DNA from: Thiotrichaceae bacterium
GTDB lineage: Bacteria > Pseudomonadota > Gammaproteobacteria > Thiotrichales > Thiotrichaceae
DNA length: 51,864 bases
Reading direction: 5' to 3'
Assembly: GCA_026991755.1 (NCBI GenBank)
Contig: JALXAX010000124.1
Span: 1 to 51,864, forward strand
Shown: piece by piece, positions 39,824 through 51,768 of the stretch
Position numbering within the stretch: position 1 is the stretch's first letter
Layout of the letters: each line of letters starts with the position of its first letter
Notes under the pieces: generated by a model
The model's database searches: none
What the model was told of the DNA's origin: nothing
The model's input: the letters and a program-made list of their open reading frames with translations, nothing else
Program-made: the position numbers and the translations under genes

Positions 39824-41818
39824 TTATCCTGCTTTGTAAATGATCCAGCCCATTAAAGCTAGAACACCAATAATCATTGAAAACGCGTAGTGGTACATAT
39901 ATCCAGTCTGTAAATATCGCGACCATCCTGCCAGTTTTTTAATGAAGCCCGCAGAATCATTCACCAGACCAGTATCAATCAACATACGATCACCGTATTT
40001 CCACAAACCTTTTCCTAGTGCAACAGCGCCACCAGCAAATATTTTCTGGTTGAAATCATCAATGAAGTACTTGTTATCTAATAAAGTATGTATCCAACGG
40101 AATTTATTGTAGAACCACTCCGCAATTTCTGGCTTTCTCATATAGATAAACCATGCTGAACCCAATCCACCCATTGCTAGCCAGAAGGGAGTTGCTGATA
40201 ATCCATGCAAAATAAACGGGAATATACCGTGATAATGGTGCGAAATTTCAGAAACAAGAGACTCATGCTCTCCTACGCCTTTAATAGCACCTTTAAAGAA
40301 GTCACCCACCACCATTGGATCTAATAAATATCCACTGATGACAGCAGGGATAGCCAATGCTATCAATGGCACAGTAACAACCCAAGGGGATTCCTTTAGA
40401 TGATGCTTGGTATGATCATCCATACGCTCCTTACCGTGGAACACCAAGAAGAACATTCTAAAGCTGTAGAAAGCAGTCACAAATACACCGAGTAATACCA
40501 TCCAGTATGCAAAGTGTGCACCTGGCACGTGTGATTCATGTACGGCTTCAATAATTAGATCTTTTGAGAAGAATCCTGAGAACCCTGGGAAACCGATTAA
40601 TGCTAATGAACCAATTAACGAAGTCCAATAGGTAATCGGCATATACTTTTTCAAACCACCCATTTTGCGCATGTCTTGTTCATGGTGCATCGCAATGATA
40701 ACCGAACCTGCGGCCAAGAAGAGCAAAGCTTTAAAGAAAGCATGAGTCATTAAGTGGAATACCGCTGCTCCATAGACACCCGCACCTAAGGCAACGGTCA
40801 TATAGCCTAATTGTGAAAGCGTTGAATAAGCAACTACTCGCTTGATATCATTCTGCACAATGCCGATTAAACCCATAAAGAAGGCTGTGATCGAACCGAT
40901 GATGAGTACAAAGCTTAGTGCTGTGGTACTTAACTCGAACAGTGGTGACATACGAGCCACCATGAATATTCCCGCTGTTACCATGGTAGCTGCGTGAATC
41001 AAGGCTGATATAGGTGTTGGGCCTTCCATTGAATCAGGCAACCAAACATGCAAAGGCACTTGAGCTGATTTACCCATCGCCCCTACAAACAGCAAAATAC
41101 AAGCTACCGTGATAACCGACCATTCAGCCGCACCATATATATTGATAGTCTTGCCGACTACTTCAGGTGCTTTAGCAAAAACCTCTGCATAATCCATTGA
41201 TCCGAAGTACATCAGAACAGCGGCTATACCTAGCAAGAAACCAAAGTCACCCACACGGTTAACCAAAAAGGCTTTCATGTTCGCAAAGATAGCTGTATCG
41301 CGAGTTGACCAGAAGCCAATCAATAAGTAAGAAACCAATCCAACAGCTTCCCAACCAAAGAACAACTGCATGAAGTTATTGGACATAACCAACATCAACA
41401 TGGAGAAAGTAAACAGCGATATATAACTAAAGAAACGCTGATAGCTGTTCCGACCTACTAGACTTTCTTCAGGCCAGTTATGCTCGTCATGCTCCATATA
41501 ACCAATGGTATAGATATGTACCATAAGCGAAACAAACGTGACGACTACCATCATCATCGCTGTTAGATTATCAATTAAGAAACCGACATTAAAAGCTATA
41601 CCCTCGGTAGCAGCCCATGTATAAACCGTTTCGTTATAGGTATTGCCATCGAACGCGATGTGTTTAAGTACTATAAAAGAAAGTACACAGGCAGTAGCTA
41701 CACCGGCAATGGTTGCGATATGCGCCGCTGTACGTCCGATCTTTCCACCAAAGACACCTGCAATAATAGCGCCAATGAGCGGTGCAAGAGGAATAGCTAG
41801 ATATATATTTTCCATCAT
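39824..41818 (-). CDS. nuoL: NADH-quinone oxidoreductase subunit L
   Basis: 664 residues, about 16 helices, the distal antiporter-like pump with the long lateral helix that runs along the membrane arm. GWEAVGLVSYLLIGFW, KSAQVPLHVWLPDSMEGPTP and KRVVAYSTLSQLGYM are intact. The C-terminal ~120 residues are the lateral helix and last anchor helix. Length is normal. Nine bases after nuoK. Confidence 0.97.
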   Translation of the reverse strand: MMENIYLAIPLAPLIGAIIAGVFGGKIGRTAAHIATIAGVATACVLSFIVLKHIAFDGNTYNETVYTWAATEGIAFNVGFLIDNLTAMMMVVVTFVSLMVHIYTIGYMEHDEHNWPEESLVGRNSYQRFFSYISLFTFSMLMLVMSNNFMQLFFGWEAVGLVSYLLIGFWSTRDTAIFANMKAFLVNRVGDFGFLLGIAAVLMYFGSMDYAEVFAKAPEVVGKTINIYGAAEWSVITVACILLFVGAMGKSAQVPLHVWLPDSMEGPTPISALIHAATMVTAGIFMVARMSPLFELSTTALSFVLIIGSITAFFMGLIGIVQNDIKRVVAYSTLSQLGYMTVALGAGVYGAAVFHLMTHAFFKALLFLAAGSVIIAMHHEQDMRKMGGLKKYMPITYWTSLIGSLALIGFPGFSGFFSKDLIIEAVHESHVPGAHFAYWMVLLGVFVTAFYSFRMFFLVFHGKERMDDHTKHHLKESPWVVTVPLIALAIPAVISGYLLDPMVVGDFFKGAIKGVGEHESLVSEISHHYHGIFPFILHGLSATPFWLAMGGLGSAWFIYMRKPEIAEWFYNKFRWIHTLLDNKYFIDDFNQKIFAGGAVALGKGLWKYGDRMLIDTGLVNDSAGFIKKLAGWSRYLQTGYMYHYAFSMIIGVLALMGWIIYKAG

Positions 41819-41827
41819 CTTATCCTC

Positions 41828-42145
41828 CTACCCTTTCATTTCGTCAAGTTCTTGAACATTAATCGTGCCACGATTTCTAAACAGCACTACGAGTATCGCA
41901 AGACCAATCGCCGCTTCGGCTGCTGCCACTGTTAGAATAAAGAAGACGAATACTTGCCCACCCATATCCTGATTAAAGTGGGAGAAAGCAATAAAGTTGA
42001 TATTCACTGCCAACAGCATCAATTCAATACACATCAAAATGATTAGCATATTTTTACGATTGAGGAAGATACCCGCCACACTAACCGAGAACAGTATCGC
42101 TCCGATAACCAGAAAGTGAGTTAATGGAATCATGCTTTGAGCCAT
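41828..42145 (-). CDS. nuoK: NADH-quinone oxidoreductase subunit K
   Basis: 105 residues with three membrane helices in the E-channel. The two functional glutamates are in [13 protein letters not shown] and [10 protein letters not shown]. Start taken at ATG 42145, immediately after the nuoJ stop (TAGATGG, with AGGTAGG upstream); an internal ATG four codons on would give the E. coli-like start MIPLTHF. Confidence 0.96.
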   Translation of the reverse strand: MAQSMIPLTHFLVIGAILFSVSVAGIFLNRKNMLIILMCIELMLLAVNINFIAFSHFNQDMGGQVFVFFILTVAAAEAAIGLAILVVLFRNRGTINVQELDEMKG

Positions 42146-42766
42146 CTATTCACCTACCTTGTTGCTAGTTTTAGTTTCTGCGTCCATCTTGATAATACGA
42201 AGTCTATCTGAACTTTTAACGCGTACCTGATGGGAAATATTCTGTGATTTAGTACTAGGGTCACGCTTACGATGTGTGAGTACAATAGCTGCAATAATCG
42301 CGACTACCAAAACAACCGCTGCAATTTCGAAAGGGTAAACGTAATCTGTATATAGAATCTCGCCTAGCGCTTCAGTATTACTGTAATCAGCCGCATGTCG
42401 AGCAGGAGCTACTACCGTTTTAATTGTGTCTGAGGTTAGTACAAAGATCATTTCTGCTGCCACAGCAACAGCAACCAGCAAACCAACGGGAAGATAGCGA
42501 ATAAAGCCTTCTCGCAGTATATCTATATTAATATCGAGCATCATAATAACGAAGAGGAACAACACCATAACCGCGCCAACATAAACCAGAATTAGCACTA
42601 CACCCAAGAATTCAGCTTCCAACATTATCCAAATAGCCGAGCTACTAAAGAAGGCAAGAATCAAGAACAACGCGGCATAAACAGGATTGCGCACGGTGAC
42701 GACACTAATAGCCGCAGCTACTAGTACACTTGCAAACAGATAAAATATGATCAGTTCATAATTCAT
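42146..42766 (-). CDS. nuoJ: NADH-quinone oxidoreductase subunit J
   Basis: 206 residues, five membrane helices. Helix 3 region VLILVYVGAVMVLFLFVIMM is the conserved pi-bulge helix that rearranges during turnover. An unusually polar ~45-residue cytoplasmic tail (RKRDPSTKSQN ... NKVGE) follows the last helix. Abuts nuoK. Confidence 0.95.
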   Translation of the reverse strand: MNYELIIFYLFASVLVAAAISVVTVRNPVYAALFLILAFFSSSAIWIMLEAEFLGVVLILVYVGAVMVLFLFVIMMLDINIDILREGFIRYLPVGLLVAVAVAAEMIFVLTSDTIKTVVAPARHAADYSNTEALGEILYTDYVYPFEIAAVVLVVAIIAAIVLTHRKRDPSTKSQNISHQVRVKSSDRLRIIKMDAETKTSNKVGE

Positions 42767-42819
42767 AAAAATAGCTCATTCCTTTTCATCAAGAGCATGT
42801 AAAAGTACATAAAGAGCAA

Positions 42820-43311
42820 TTAGCGATAAGGCGCATCTGCGGCCTTGTCTTTAGTTATCATGGCTTCATGTTTATCACCAAAAGCCAATAGCTTTTCTTT
42901 TGTCATGATGTTCTCACCGCGCTCTTCAAAGTGGTATTCGAACACACGGCTTTCTACAATCGCGTCTACAGGACAGGCTTCTTCACAGAAACCACAGTAG
43001 ATACACTTAAACATATCAATATCATATTGAGTGGTACGACGTGTACCATCATCACGTTCTTCCAACTCAATTGTTATGGCTAATGCAGGGCAAACAGCCT
43101 CACACAACTTACATGCGATACAACGCTCTTCGCCATTGGGATAACGCCTTAAGGCGTGATGACCGCGAAAACGAGGCGATATAGGAGTCTTTTCTTCAGG
43201 GTATTGAATCGTTATTTTTCGAGAAAACAACCGTGTTCCTGTTACCCGCATGCCTTTGAGTAACTCAAATAACGTAAACGATTTAATCCAATGTTGTACT
43301 GTGGCGATCAT
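42820..43311 (-). CDS. nuoI: NADH-quinone oxidoreductase subunit I
   Basis: 163 residues, an amphipathic N-terminus then two ferredoxin-type 4Fe-4S motifs: [13 protein letters not shown] and [16 protein letters not shown]. They bind clusters N6a and N6b, passing electrons toward N2 in NuoB. Ends normally with ADAPYR. Gap of 22 bases after nuoH. Confidence 0.97.
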   Translation of the reverse strand: MIATVQHWIKSFTLFELLKGMRVTGTRLFSRKITIQYPEEKTPISPRFRGHHALRRYPNGEERCIACKLCEAVCPALAITIELEERDDGTRRTTQYDIDMFKCIYCGFCEEACPVDAIVESRVFEYHFEERGENIMTKEKLLAFGDKHEAMITKDKAADAPYR

Positions 43312-43333
43312 TGTTGACCTCTCACGTAATTCA

Positions 43334-44398
43334 TCATAACCATGGTTTCCACCCTAGACCAATCGCTACACCTTCAAAGAAGATATAAACCAATGTAACG
43401 GGGATTAATATTTTCCAACCCAAACGCATGATCTGATCATAACGATAGCGTGGAAATGTTGCCCGGAACCAAAGGTACAAAAAGATAAAGAAGGCAATCT
43501 TCAGGAAGAACCAGTGAATGCCATTACCAAATAGTACTCCAATGTACGGCAAGTCCGTCAGTGCAGACATGCTTTCAAACGGCGATAACCATCCGCCCAT
43601 AAAGAGAATAGCTGCCACGGCAGAAATCAACAGCATATTGGCATATTCACCTAAGAAGAATAAGGCAAACGCCATACCTGAATACTCAACATGGAAGCCT
43701 GCTACGATTTCTGACTCCCCTTCTGCGACGTCAAACGGTGCACGGTTGGTTTCCGCCACACCCGATATAAAGTAAACCACCATTAAACCGAACAGCGGCC
43801 ACATAAACCATTGTGTAATTCCGCCTGATTGTGCAAGTACAATCTCACTCAAGCTCAAACTACCTGCAGCCATTAATACGCCCACTAGAGCAAAGCCCAT
43901 CGCAATCTCGTAAGAAACCACCTGTGCACCTGCTCGCATCGCACTTAAAATAGCGTATTTAGAATTCGATGCCCACCCTGCCAAGATGATACCGAATACA
44001 TCTAATGAAGTAATCGCCAAAATAAACAGCAAACCTACATTAATATCGGCAAGCGCCCAACCTGATTGGAATGGAATAACAGACCACGCCACCAAGGCAG
44101 GGGTTAAAGCCATTACAGGGGCAAAGTAGAAAACAAAGGTATTCGCTTTAGTAGGAAGAATGACTTCCTTAAACATCAGCTTCACCGTATCAGCAATCGG
44201 TTGCAACGAACCTTTAATTCCAACACGGTTTGGCCCCAAACGCACTTGCATATAACCTATAACTTTACGCTCGGCAAGGGTCGTATAAGCAACTGCCAAA
44301 ATTAAAGGCAATATAATAGCTACAATTTTCAACAGTATAACAATGAGTGTCTGCAACACTTCTGGCACTAAGTCCCATATTGAAAGTAAGCTATCCAT
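43334..44398 (-). CDS. nuoH: NADH-quinone oxidoreductase subunit H
   Basis: 354 residues, eight membrane helices, part of the quinone-binding chamber. [20 protein letters not shown] and [26 protein letters not shown] are the conserved loops. Start at ATG 44398, overlapping the nuoG stop by one base (TAATG); two upstream codons (TTG TTA) are not needed. Confidence 0.97.
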   Translation of the reverse strand: MDSLLSIWDLVPEVLQTLIVILLKIVAIILPLILAVAYTTLAERKVIGYMQVRLGPNRVGIKGSLQPIADTVKLMFKEVILPTKANTFVFYFAPVMALTPALVAWSVIPFQSGWALADINVGLLFILAITSLDVFGIILAGWASNSKYAILSAMRAGAQVVSYEIAMGFALVGVLMAAGSLSLSEIVLAQSGGITQWFMWPLFGLMVVYFISGVAETNRAPFDVAEGESEIVAGFHVEYSGMAFALFFLGEYANMLLISAVAAILFMGGWLSPFESMSALTDLPYIGVLFGNGIHWFFLKIAFFIFLYLWFRATFPRYRYDQIMRLGWKILIPVTLVYIFFEGVAIGLGWKPWL

Positions 44399-46746
44399 TA
44401 ACAATCACCTTGAATGTCTACAGGCCCATACGAAGCACCTAATAGAGCCGCCTTATTGGTTGCCGACAACATATAGAGACAACCTTCTGGTATATCACTA
44501 TCTATAAACAAGCTCATTACTACGCGCCCATCTCCTTGTTGCACGGTGACTGATTCACATTCACCTAAGCCTGCACTTTCAACATCAGCAGGATTTAACC
44601 AAACCGAATTTCGGTCTTGTAAGAATGTCTTTTGTAATGCGGTGGCACGACGAGTAAGGCTATCAACAGAATATGCATGTACCGAGCTAATTCGTTGCAA
44701 GCCTGATGCTTCAGCCACATCAAACTCATCTGAGTCATCGAACGATCTTGTATTATCCGTGACTAGTGTTACTTTCTCGTTAAATTCTTTCAGCACATCT
44801 TCACTACTCATGTAGTCGAAACCATCAACTTCCATGGTATTGCCTAGCACTCTTAGTACTTTCCATGCGGGCTTAACCAAATCAGCTGCTTTAGCAACAG
44901 CACGGAATGTTTGCTGTGTACCTTCTGCATTGATGAAGCTGCCAGATGTTTCTGCGAAGGTTGAAATAGGCAATAAAATGTCTGCATAAGCACGCATTTT
45001 ATCGCTAGCAAATGACGTTAAAGCAATAACTTTAGCGTGATGCATTGCGGCTTCTGCTTTTTGTGGATCATCACAATCAAAGCTAGGATCAACGTCAAGC
45101 AACACAAACGTCTTTAATGCGCGCATCATCATATCTGCGGCATCTAAACCTTTTGCACCAGAGGCTTCACCACCTGCTACACGATGTGGAACGTTCCCTG
45201 TTAACCATGCGCCGACTGTGTTGGCTGATTCTGCCAGATAACCTAGCGAAGCACTTGTGTTACTTGCGATCACAGAACCTAATGCTCGTAGCGTGGCATA
45301 ATTGGGATGTTGCACTGCAAGGTTACCTAGTAGCACTGTTGCATTTTTTGCATCTTTCAAGAGCTGCACGATGTTATTAGCCTGTTCATCAGCATCTTGT
45401 TTTAAATCTACTAATTGGGCAGGGACATCTCCACTAGCAGTGGCGATAGCACCCAGCGCTTTCACCAAGTTTGCAGGGCTTGCCACAATGTTGTGTTCTA
45501 CGGGGTAATTGAAATCAACCTTAATAGGATTAATCACAATAACTTTAGCACCCTTTAAAACTGCCTTGCGAATACGATGATTAGCCATGGGCTGCTCACG
45601 ACGCACATCTGAACCGATTAAGACAATAACATCTTTGTCCTCAAGCTCAGGCAGTGTTGAGCCTAGCCAGGGAAATTGCGGTGACTTATCCTGATCAGAA
45701 AAATCGGTTTGGCGTAAACGGTGATCTATATTTGAAATCCCCTTCGCACGCATTAATTTTTGCAACAAATACAACTCTTCGGTGGTTGCACGTGCTGAAG
45801 CTAATACACCTGTTTGCTCTGGATCAGTATGATTGAGATGATCTGCCACATAATCTAATGCGACATCCCAGCTAATCGTTTGCCAGTTACCATCGACTTT
45901 CATCATCGGTTCGTCTAAACGATCTTCTGCATCCAAGCCTTGGTAACTAAAGCGGTCTCTATCTGAAATCCAACATTCGTTAATCGCTTCATTATCCTTA
46001 GGAATAGAGCGAATAACTTTACCCTTAAAGGTATGCAAGTTGATATTCGAGCCCACTGAGTCATGCGAAGCTATCGAAGGTGTCTGATTAACTTCCCAGG
46101 CTCTAGCTTTATAGCGCGAAGGCTTGGCAGTTAAAGCACCTACAGGACACACATCAATAATATTACCTGATAACTCAGATTTTAAACTTTTATCAATGTA
46201 TGTACCGATTGCCATCGTGTCACCACGACCTGTTGCACCCATTTCGCGCATTCCTGCAATCTCTTCACCAAAACGTACACAGCGCGTACATTGAATACAG
46301 CGTGTCATTTCAGTAGCGATAAGTGGGCCGATATCTTTATCAGCAACTACGCGCTTCATTTCGTGGTAATTTGATGAGCTATTGCCATGCGCTACCGACA
46401 AGTCTTGTAATTCACACTCACCACCCTGATCACAGATAGGACAATCCAGAGGGTGATTGATTAGCAAAAACTCCATCGTTGCTTTTTGTGCCGAAACTGC
46501 ACGCTCGGAACGCGTCAACACAGTCATTCCTTCCATGATTGGAGTAGCACAAGCAGGCATTGGCTTAGGTGCTTTTTCTACATCTACCAAGCACATACGG
46601 CAGTTAGCAGCTACAGACAGTTTTTTGTGGTAACAGAAACGAGGAATGTGAATACCTTCATCATCCGCCACATCAATTAGCATAGTGCCAGACTTAGCTT
46701 TTATTTCTTCACCATTAATCGTCAGGGTTACTAAATCATCACTCAT
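44398..46746 (-). CDS. nuoG: NADH-quinone oxidoreductase subunit G
   Basis: 782 residues. N-terminal 2Fe-2S domain ([22 protein letters not shown]), HxxxCxxC.. cluster N5 region ([18 protein letters not shown]), 4Fe-4S pair ([13 protein letters not shown] and [12 protein letters not shown]), then a molybdopterin-oxidoreductase-like domain without cofactor. It carries electrons from NuoF to NuoI. The C-terminal domain is shorter than the ~900-residue E. coli protein, as common in other proteobacteria. Overlaps nuoF by four bases. Confidence 0.96.
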   Translation of the reverse strand: MSDDLVTLTINGEEIKAKSGTMLIDVADDEGIHIPRFCYHKKLSVAANCRMCLVDVEKAPKPMPACATPIMEGMTVLTRSERAVSAQKATMEFLLINHPLDCPICDQGGECELQDLSVAHGNSSSNYHEMKRVVADKDIGPLIATEMTRCIQCTRCVRFGEEIAGMREMGATGRGDTMAIGTYIDKSLKSELSGNIIDVCPVGALTAKPSRYKARAWEVNQTPSIASHDSVGSNINLHTFKGKVIRSIPKDNEAINECWISDRDRFSYQGLDAEDRLDEPMMKVDGNWQTISWDVALDYVADHLNHTDPEQTGVLASARATTEELYLLQKLMRAKGISNIDHRLRQTDFSDQDKSPQFPWLGSTLPELEDKDVIVLIGSDVRREQPMANHRIRKAVLKGAKVIVINPIKVDFNYPVEHNIVASPANLVKALGAIATASGDVPAQLVDLKQDADEQANNIVQLLKDAKNATVLLGNLAVQHPNYATLRALGSVIASNTSASLGYLAESANTVGAWLTGNVPHRVAGGEASGAKGLDAADMMMRALKTFVLLDVDPSFDCDDPQKAEAAMHHAKVIALTSFASDKMRAYADILLPISTFAETSGSFINAEGTQQTFRAVAKAADLVKPAWKVLRVLGNTMEVDGFDYMSSEDVLKEFNEKVTLVTDNTRSFDDSDEFDVAEASGLQRISSVHAYSVDSLTRRATALQKTFLQDRNSVWLNPADVESAGLGECESVTVQQGDGRVVMSLFIDSDIPEGCLYMLSATNKAALLGASYGPVDIQGDC

Positions 46747-48050
46747 GAAATGCCTCCCTTTCTGCTACCTGTTTGTGCGCCGACCATACTATGTCCATTT
46801 TTGACATAGTATTCAAACTCGTGGCGATAATGTTTGATAAAACTCCATACAGGCATTGCTGCTGCATCGCCTAGCGCACAAATAGTACGACCTTCGATTT
46901 TATGTGCAACATCATCCAAAATATCAATATCTTCCATCGTGCCTTTGCCGTTAACGATACGCGTCAACATACGATACAACCAACCCGTACCTTCACGACA
47001 GGGCGTACATTGACCACAAGATTCTGAATGATAAAAACGTGATATACGCTGTAAAAGCTTGACCATGTCGGTCTGGTCATCAATGACCATAACTGCCCCA
47101 GAGCCCAGATAGGAGCCTGCATTCTGGATAGTATCGTAATCCATAGTGAGTTCCATCATCACTTCAGCGGGAAGCACGGGAACGGATGACCCACCCGGGA
47201 TAACAGCTTTCAGCTTGCGCCCTTTCCAGACACCACCTGCCATTTCTAACAAATCTTTAAAAGGTGTTCCCAAGGGAATTTCAAAGTTACCTGGATTTTC
47301 TAAATGCCCTGACATAGAGAACAACTTCTCGCCGCCAGCACCTTCAACACCCATTTTCGCAAACCACTCTCCTCCATTTCTGATAATGGACGGGATTGAA
47401 GCTAGTGACTCGGTATTATTAATCGTAGTAGGTCGTCCATACAGACCATAGCTTGCGGGAAAAGGAGGCTTAAATCTTGGTTGCCCTTTTTTACCTTCGA
47501 GCGACTCTAGTAAAGCAGTCTCTTCACCACAAATATAAGCACCTGCACCTAACGACCCGTACAAGTCGAAATCAACACCTGTACCTTTTATATCTTTACC
47601 TAACCAGCCTAGTTCATAAGCTTCTTTTACGGCTTGTTCAAAATGAATGAATGGCTCATCCATAAACTCACCGCGCATATAGTTATAACCTACTGTCGCA
47701 CCAATTGAATAGCCCGCTATTGCCATCCCTTCAACTAACGCATGAGGGTTAAAACGTAGAATATCTCTGTCTTTACAAGTACCTGGCTCTGACTCATCTG
47801 AGTTACAAACGATGTACTTTTGCCCTGGCATATCTTTAGGCATGAAGCTCCACTTCAAACCTGTTGGGAAACCAGCACCACCGCGACCGCGTAACCCTGA
47901 TGTCTTCACCTCATCAATCACATCATCAGGTGACATTTTTTCTTCTAATATTTTTTGCCATGCTTGATAGCCACCCACTTTTAAGTAGCTTTCCAGGCTA
48001 TTCGCCTCATCGCCGAATTGTTTTGTTGTGAAGCAGACTTGATCAACCAT
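46743..48050 (-). CDS. nuoF: NADH-quinone oxidoreductase subunit F (NADH- and FMN-binding)
   Basis: 435 residues from ATG at 48050, chosen because GGGGAGG lies seven bases upstream; an in-frame ATG at 48068 would add six residues inside nuoE. NADH site [21 protein letters not shown] site [19 protein letters not shown], and the N3 4Fe-4S cysteines in [14 protein letters not shown] with a fourth Cys in [10 protein letters not shown]. It is the electron entry point of complex I. Overlaps the end of nuoE by eight bases. Confidence 0.97.
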   Translation of the reverse strand: MVDQVCFTTKQFGDEANSLESYLKVGGYQAWQKILEEKMSPDDVIDEVKTSGLRGRGGAGFPTGLKWSFMPKDMPGQKYIVCNSDESEPGTCKDRDILRFNPHALVEGMAIAGYSIGATVGYNYMRGEFMDEPFIHFEQAVKEAYELGWLGKDIKGTGVDFDLYGSLGAGAYICGEETALLESLEGKKGQPRFKPPFPASYGLYGRPTTINNTESLASIPSIIRNGGEWFAKMGVEGAGGEKLFSMSGHLENPGNFEIPLGTPFKDLLEMAGGVWKGRKLKAVIPGGSSVPVLPAEVMMELTMDYDTIQNAGSYLGSGAVMVIDDQTDMVKLLQRISRFYHSESCGQCTPCREGTGWLYRMLTRIVNGKGTMEDIDILDDVAHKIEGRTICALGDAAAMPVWSFIKHYRHEFEYYVKNGHSMVGAQTGSRKGGIS

Positions 48051-48585
48051 GGTCAGCCTCCCCATCATCTATTCCATCCAAGATGGCATCAATTTTCTCG
48101 GGTGTTAAGTCGGTGTGGTAAACATGGTCGACTTGCATCATTGGCGCACTAGAACACGCAGCTAAACACTCTTCTTCTACCTTCAAGAAAAACTTACCAT
48201 CTTTAGTCGTTTCACCTAACTTAGCGCCTAACTTGTTTTCGATATATTCAACAATTTTATCAGAGCCACGCAACATGCAGGACACGTTGGTACAAATTGA
48301 AATACTATGACGACCTGCTGACTTTTCATCCATTTCATACATAGAATAAAAACTAGCAACCTCATAAACTGCAATTTCGTCCAAACCTAAATAGTCTGCA
48401 ACCGCATCCATTTTAGGTACTGAAACATAATGATCTTCATGCATCACTGCACGTAAGGCCGCCAATAATGCAGATTGTTTTTTATCTTCTGGGTAACGCT
48501 TTAACCAGCTATCTATTTCTTCTCTTTCATGAGTAGTCAATAAATCGCTTTTACGCACTACGTTACTTTCGTTCTGAGTAGTCAT
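48043..48585 (-). CDS. nuoE: NADH-quinone oxidoreductase subunit E
   Basis: 180 residues with a thioredoxin-like 2Fe-2S domain. Ligands are in CTNVSC and EECLAAC (cluster N1a), and [10 protein letters not shown] with EVASFYSMY precede them. Partner of NuoF in the NADH dehydrogenase module. It abuts nuoD (one-base sharing) and overlaps nuoF. Confidence 0.97.
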   Translation of the reverse strand: MTTQNESNVVRKSDLLTTHEREEIDSWLKRYPEDKKQSALLAALRAVMHEDHYVSVPKMDAVADYLGLDEIAVYEVASFYSMYEMDEKSAGRHSISICTNVSCMLRGSDKIVEYIENKLGAKLGETTKDGKFFLKVEEECLAACSSAPMMQVDHVYHTDLTPEKIDAILDGIDDGEADHG

Positions 48586-49838
48586 TAACGATCAACCTCC
48601 CCAAATACGATATCTTGTGTACCAATGATGGTAACTACGTCTGACAACATGTGACCTCTTACCATTTCATCCATTGCAGAAAGATGTACAAAGCCTGGCG
48701 CTCTTATTTTTAATCGGTATGGCTTATTTGAGCCGTCTGAAACCAGATAACAACCAAACTCCCCTTTAGGGTGTTCAACTGCGGAGTAGACTTCACCTGC
48801 AGGCAAGGTATAACCCTCTGTACTGACTTTGAAATGCTTAATTAGCGACTCCATGTCTGTTTTCATATCTGCTCTACTCGGAGGAGCAACAGGACTACCA
48901 TCCAACATCACAGGGCCAGAATTATTACGCAGCCATTCAACACACTGAATGATAATCCGGTTAGATTGGCGCATTTCTTCGACTCGCACCAAATAGCGAT
49001 CATAACTATCGCCGTTAGTGCCAATAGGTATATCAAAATCCACTTTATCGTACGCTGCATAAGGTTGCTTTTTACGTAAATCCCACGCTATGCCAGAACC
49101 ACGTAGCATAGGCCCTGAGAAACCTAGCTGTTTTGCCTGTTCTGGGTCAACTATTCCGATATCAACTAAACGTTGTTTCCAGATTCGATTATCGGTTAGC
49201 AGTGTTTCGTACTCATCAACACAAGCAGGGAAACGTTGTGTGAAGTCTTCGATAAAGTCCAACAAACTGCCTGAACGGCACTCATTTAATTCTTTAACAC
49301 GCTTGGCATCTTTCCAACGTGATTCTTCATACTGCGGCATGCTATCGGGCAGATCACGAAAAACACCACCTGGACGATAGTAAGTAGCATGCATTCGAGC
49401 ACCAGAAACAGCCTCGTATACATCCATTAAATCTTCACGCTCACGGAAGGCATATAAGAACATCGTCATCGCCCCCACATCTAGACCATGTGCACCAATC
49501 CACATTAAATGATTGAGAATACGAGTAATCTCATCAAACATGGTACGAATATATTGAGCTCTTTCAGGCGCTTCGATTCCCATTAGTTGCTCAATGGCAC
49601 GAACATAAGCATGCTCATTACACATCATGGATACATAATCCAAGCGATCCATGTAGCCAATGCTTTGGTTATAAGGTTTTGACTCTGCTAATTTTTCAGT
49701 ACCACGATGCAGAAGACCTACATGAGGATCCGCACGCTCAATGACCTCACCGTCCATTTCTAAGACAAGACGCAATACGCCATGTGCTGCAGGGTGAGCG
49801 GGACCGAAGTTAAGCGTGAAGTTACGAATATCAGACAT
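48585..49838 (-). CDS. nuoD: NADH-quinone oxidoreductase subunit D
   Basis: 417 residues, the 49-kDa subunit homologous to NiFe-hydrogenase large subunits. It forms the quinone site with Nuo[16 protein letters not shown] near the N-terminus carries the quinone-binding His, and [17 protein letters not shown] the conserved Tyr/Asp. The C-terminus reads [17 protein letters not shown], the usual end. Separate from nuoC, unlike the fused gene of enterobacteria. Confidence 0.98.
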   Translation of the reverse strand: MSDIRNFTLNFGPAHPAAHGVLRLVLEMDGEVIERADPHVGLLHRGTEKLAESKPYNQSIGYMDRLDYVSMMCNEHAYVRAIEQLMGIEAPERAQYIRTMFDEITRILNHLMWIGAHGLDVGAMTMFLYAFREREDLMDVYEAVSGARMHATYYRPGGVFRDLPDSMPQYEESRWKDAKRVKELNECRSGSLLDFIEDFTQRFPACVDEYETLLTDNRIWKQRLVDIGIVDPEQAKQLGFSGPMLRGSGIAWDLRKKQPYAAYDKVDFDIPIGTNGDSYDRYLVRVEEMRQSNRIIIQCVEWLRNNSGPVMLDGSPVAPPSRADMKTDMESLIKHFKVSTEGYTLPAGEVYSAVEHPKGEFGCYLVSDGSNKPYRLKIRAPGFVHLSAMDEMVRGHMLSDVVTIIGTQDIVFGEVDR

Positions 49839-50530
49839 TAATCATCTCCCTCTACAGGCGGTGTAAAGGATTCATTACCACGAATAACACGAGGCACTAG
49901 CACGCGAGGTTCAATAGTGACAGGTTCGTAAATGACTCGACCCTCTTCTTCGTCATAACGCATTTCTACATGACCCACTAAAGGGAAGTCTTTACGGAAA
50001 GGATGACCAACAAAACCGTAGTCCGTCAATATACGACGTAAATCAGGGTGACCCGTAAACATGATACCGAATAGGTCAAACGCTTCACGCTCAAACCAAT
50101 TAGCCGCCTTCCACACTTCAACCACGGAGTCCACGGTAGGAAAGTCATTATCGTCACAAAATACCTTTAAACGTATACGATGGTTATTAGCGACTGACAA
50201 CAAGTGATAAACAACCGCAAAACGCAGGCCATCAAAGTCAACTTCTGCTACCTTCTCATCAAAGGTAAATCGCTCTGCGCCCATTGCTTGAACGCCACGG
50301 CTAAAACCAGAGGCTTCTGTTTCCCATTCAGTTTGACCGAAAGCCAGATAATCAACACCACAAACATCTATTAGCTCATCGAAAGCGGTTTGATCATCAT
50401 TTAATAAGAAGTACACGGTATCCATAAGATGCTGCGCTTTGACTTCTATGGTTAATTCACCGAATTCGATTTTCGAATCAATCAGCTTACCATCAAGCTT
50501 TTCGGTGATATGGGTTAGTAATTGTTCCAA
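49838..50530 (-). CDS. nuoC: NADH-quinone oxidoreductase subunit C
   Basis: 230 residues, the 30-kDa subunit of the peripheral arm. [24 protein letters not shown]-type core and [19 protein letters not shown] are diagnostic. Start assigned to TTG at 50530, with GGAG eight bases upstream; the open frame reaches TTG at 50548 but that has no ribosome site. Stops with TAATG overlap into nuoD. Confidence 0.94.
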   Translation of the reverse strand: MEQLLTHITEKLDGKLIDSKIEFGELTIEVKAQHLMDTVYFLLNDDQTAFDELIDVCGVDYLAFGQTEWETEASGFSRGVQAMGAERFTFDEKVAEVDFDGLRFAVVYHLLSVANNHRIRLKVFCDDNDFPTVDSVVEVWKAANWFEREAFDLFGIMFTGHPDLRRILTDYGFVGHPFRKDFPLVGHVEMRYDEEEGRVIYEPVTIEPRVLVPRVIRGNESFTPPVEGDD

Positions 50531-50531
50531 A

Positions 50532-51014
50532 TCACACGCTCCGTGCAATCGTGTTAGTGTTGCGAATCTTATTCTGTAACTGGATAATTCCGTACATCAG
50601 CGCTTCAGCCGTTGGTGGACAACCCGGCACATAGATATCAACAGGGATAACGCGATCACAGCCACGCACGACCGCATATGAATAATGATAATAACCACCA
50701 CCATTAGCACAAGACCCCATGGAGATTACCCAGCGAGGCTCTGCCATTTGGTCGTAAACTTTGCGTAATGCAGGTGCCATTTTATTAGTAAGTGTTCCCG
50801 CCACAATCATTACATCTGATTGTCGTGGACTGGGTCTAAAGACGATACCGAAACGGTCCAAATCGTAGCGTGACGCACCCGCTTGCATCATTTCAACCGC
50901 GCAACATGCCAAACCAAACGTCACAGGCCATAAAGAACCTGTCCTTGCCCAGTTGATTAGCTTGTCCGCCGAAGTGGTAACAAAACCTTCTTTTAGAACA
51001 CCTTCTATTCCCAC
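50532..51014 (-). CDS. nuoB: NADH-quinone oxidoreductase subunit B
   Basis: 160 residues carrying cluster N2, the last iron-sulphur centre before quinone. Ligands: tandem Cys in [20 protein letters not shown] and [11 protein letters not shown]. Start assigned to GTG at 51014: AAGGAG lies seven bases upstream and the product begins [18 protein letters not shown], the usual start in relatives. A further GTG at 51035 would place seven extra codons within nuoA. The start overlaps the nuoA end by ten bases. Confidence 0.96.
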   Translation of the reverse strand: MGIEGVLKEGFVTTSADKLINWARTGSLWPVTFGLACCAVEMMQAGASRYDLDRFGIVFRPSPRQSDVMIVAGTLTNKMAPALRKVYDQMAEPRWVISMGSCANGGGYYHYSYAVVRGCDRVIPVDIYVPGCPPTAEALMYGIIQLQNKIRNTNTIARSV

Positions 51015-51361
51015 TCTAATGCTCCTTGTTTCCACTCATAAATAAACCCAACAATTAGTATCAGGAGAAATATCCCCATTGAAACCAAACCAAACATGCC
51101 AATTTTGTCGAGCACAATTGCCCATGGAAACAAGAATGCTATTTCCAAGTCAAAAATAATAAAGAGGATAGCCACTAGATAATAGCGAACATCAAATTTG
51201 ATTCGCGCATCTTCGAACGCATCGAAGCCACACTCAAAAGGAGAATCTTTTTCTGCATCAGGTTTTCGTGGACCCAGTAATAAACCCAGCCCTAACAGAA
51301 CAATTGACATGCCAATGCCCACTGCTAAAAACACAAGAATCGGTAAGTACGCCGCTACCAT
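51005..51361 (-). CDS. nuoA: NADH-quinone oxidoreductase subunit A
   Basis: 118 residues from ATG at 51361, preceded by TAGGAGATAAA; an upstream in-frame ATG at 51433 would add 24 residues lying in the leader and is rejected. Three membrane helices. The conserved loop [22 protein letters not shown] holds the Cys exposed in the de-active state, and FLFPWA ends helix 2. First gene of the nuo operon. Confidence 0.96.
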   Translation of the reverse strand: MVAAYLPILVFLAVGIGMSIVLLGLGLLLGPRKPDAEKDSPFECGFDAFEDARIKFDVRYYLVAILFIIFDLEIAFLFPWAIVLDKIGMFGLVSMGIFLLILIVGFIYEWKQGALEWE

Positions 51362-51424
51362 TTTATCTCCTAAACTCCTTCTAGTCAGTGCAAACTGTGG
51401 AGTATTCGCACTAAAGCAAGGCTG

Positions 51425-51453
51425 AATATACACAACCCCTCATAGTCCCTCAA
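51425..51453 (-). promoter_or_regulatory. promoter of the nuo operon
   Basis: Minus strand TTGAGG (51453-51448), 17-base spacer, TATATT (51430-51425). Transcription would start near 51418, giving a leader of about 57 bases to nuoA. The same area on the plus strand has TTGACA at 51477-51482 without a clear -10. Confidence 0.55.
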
Positions 51454-51768
51454 CCCATGGCAACAAAATAAATGATTTGACAAACATCAACTTTTAAAAA
51501 TACTTATAGATAGTGATAAGTTTTATTTATTATTAGTATATAGCTATAAACTTATGATCGAGTGTTGGAGCGAGTTCACGGAGTGGCTTTTTAGAAAACA
51601 CATTAGGATTAGTAATGATAGGTTAAAAAATAAACAAACCTTAGCTAGCTATATTTTTTACGCACTAGACATCAAACATGATCAATAGTGTCTATTACTC
51701 ACGATTAATATGACACCTTCTGCCTCTGATTCTTTTTTCACCCATGAATATAATTCAGTAGGTAGCCT
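51454..51768. other. AT-rich intergenic region with no gene seen
   Basis: About 315 bases between the nuo promoter and the mobile-element end. AT-rich with short palindromic stretches (TAAGTTT and AAACTTA near 51519-51560). No ORF, tRNA or terminator was recognised. Confidence 0.5.

Noticed and set aside
51477-51482. Plus-strand TTGACA as a promoter
   Set aside because: No acceptable -10 at 16-18 bases and no gene downstream within the window.
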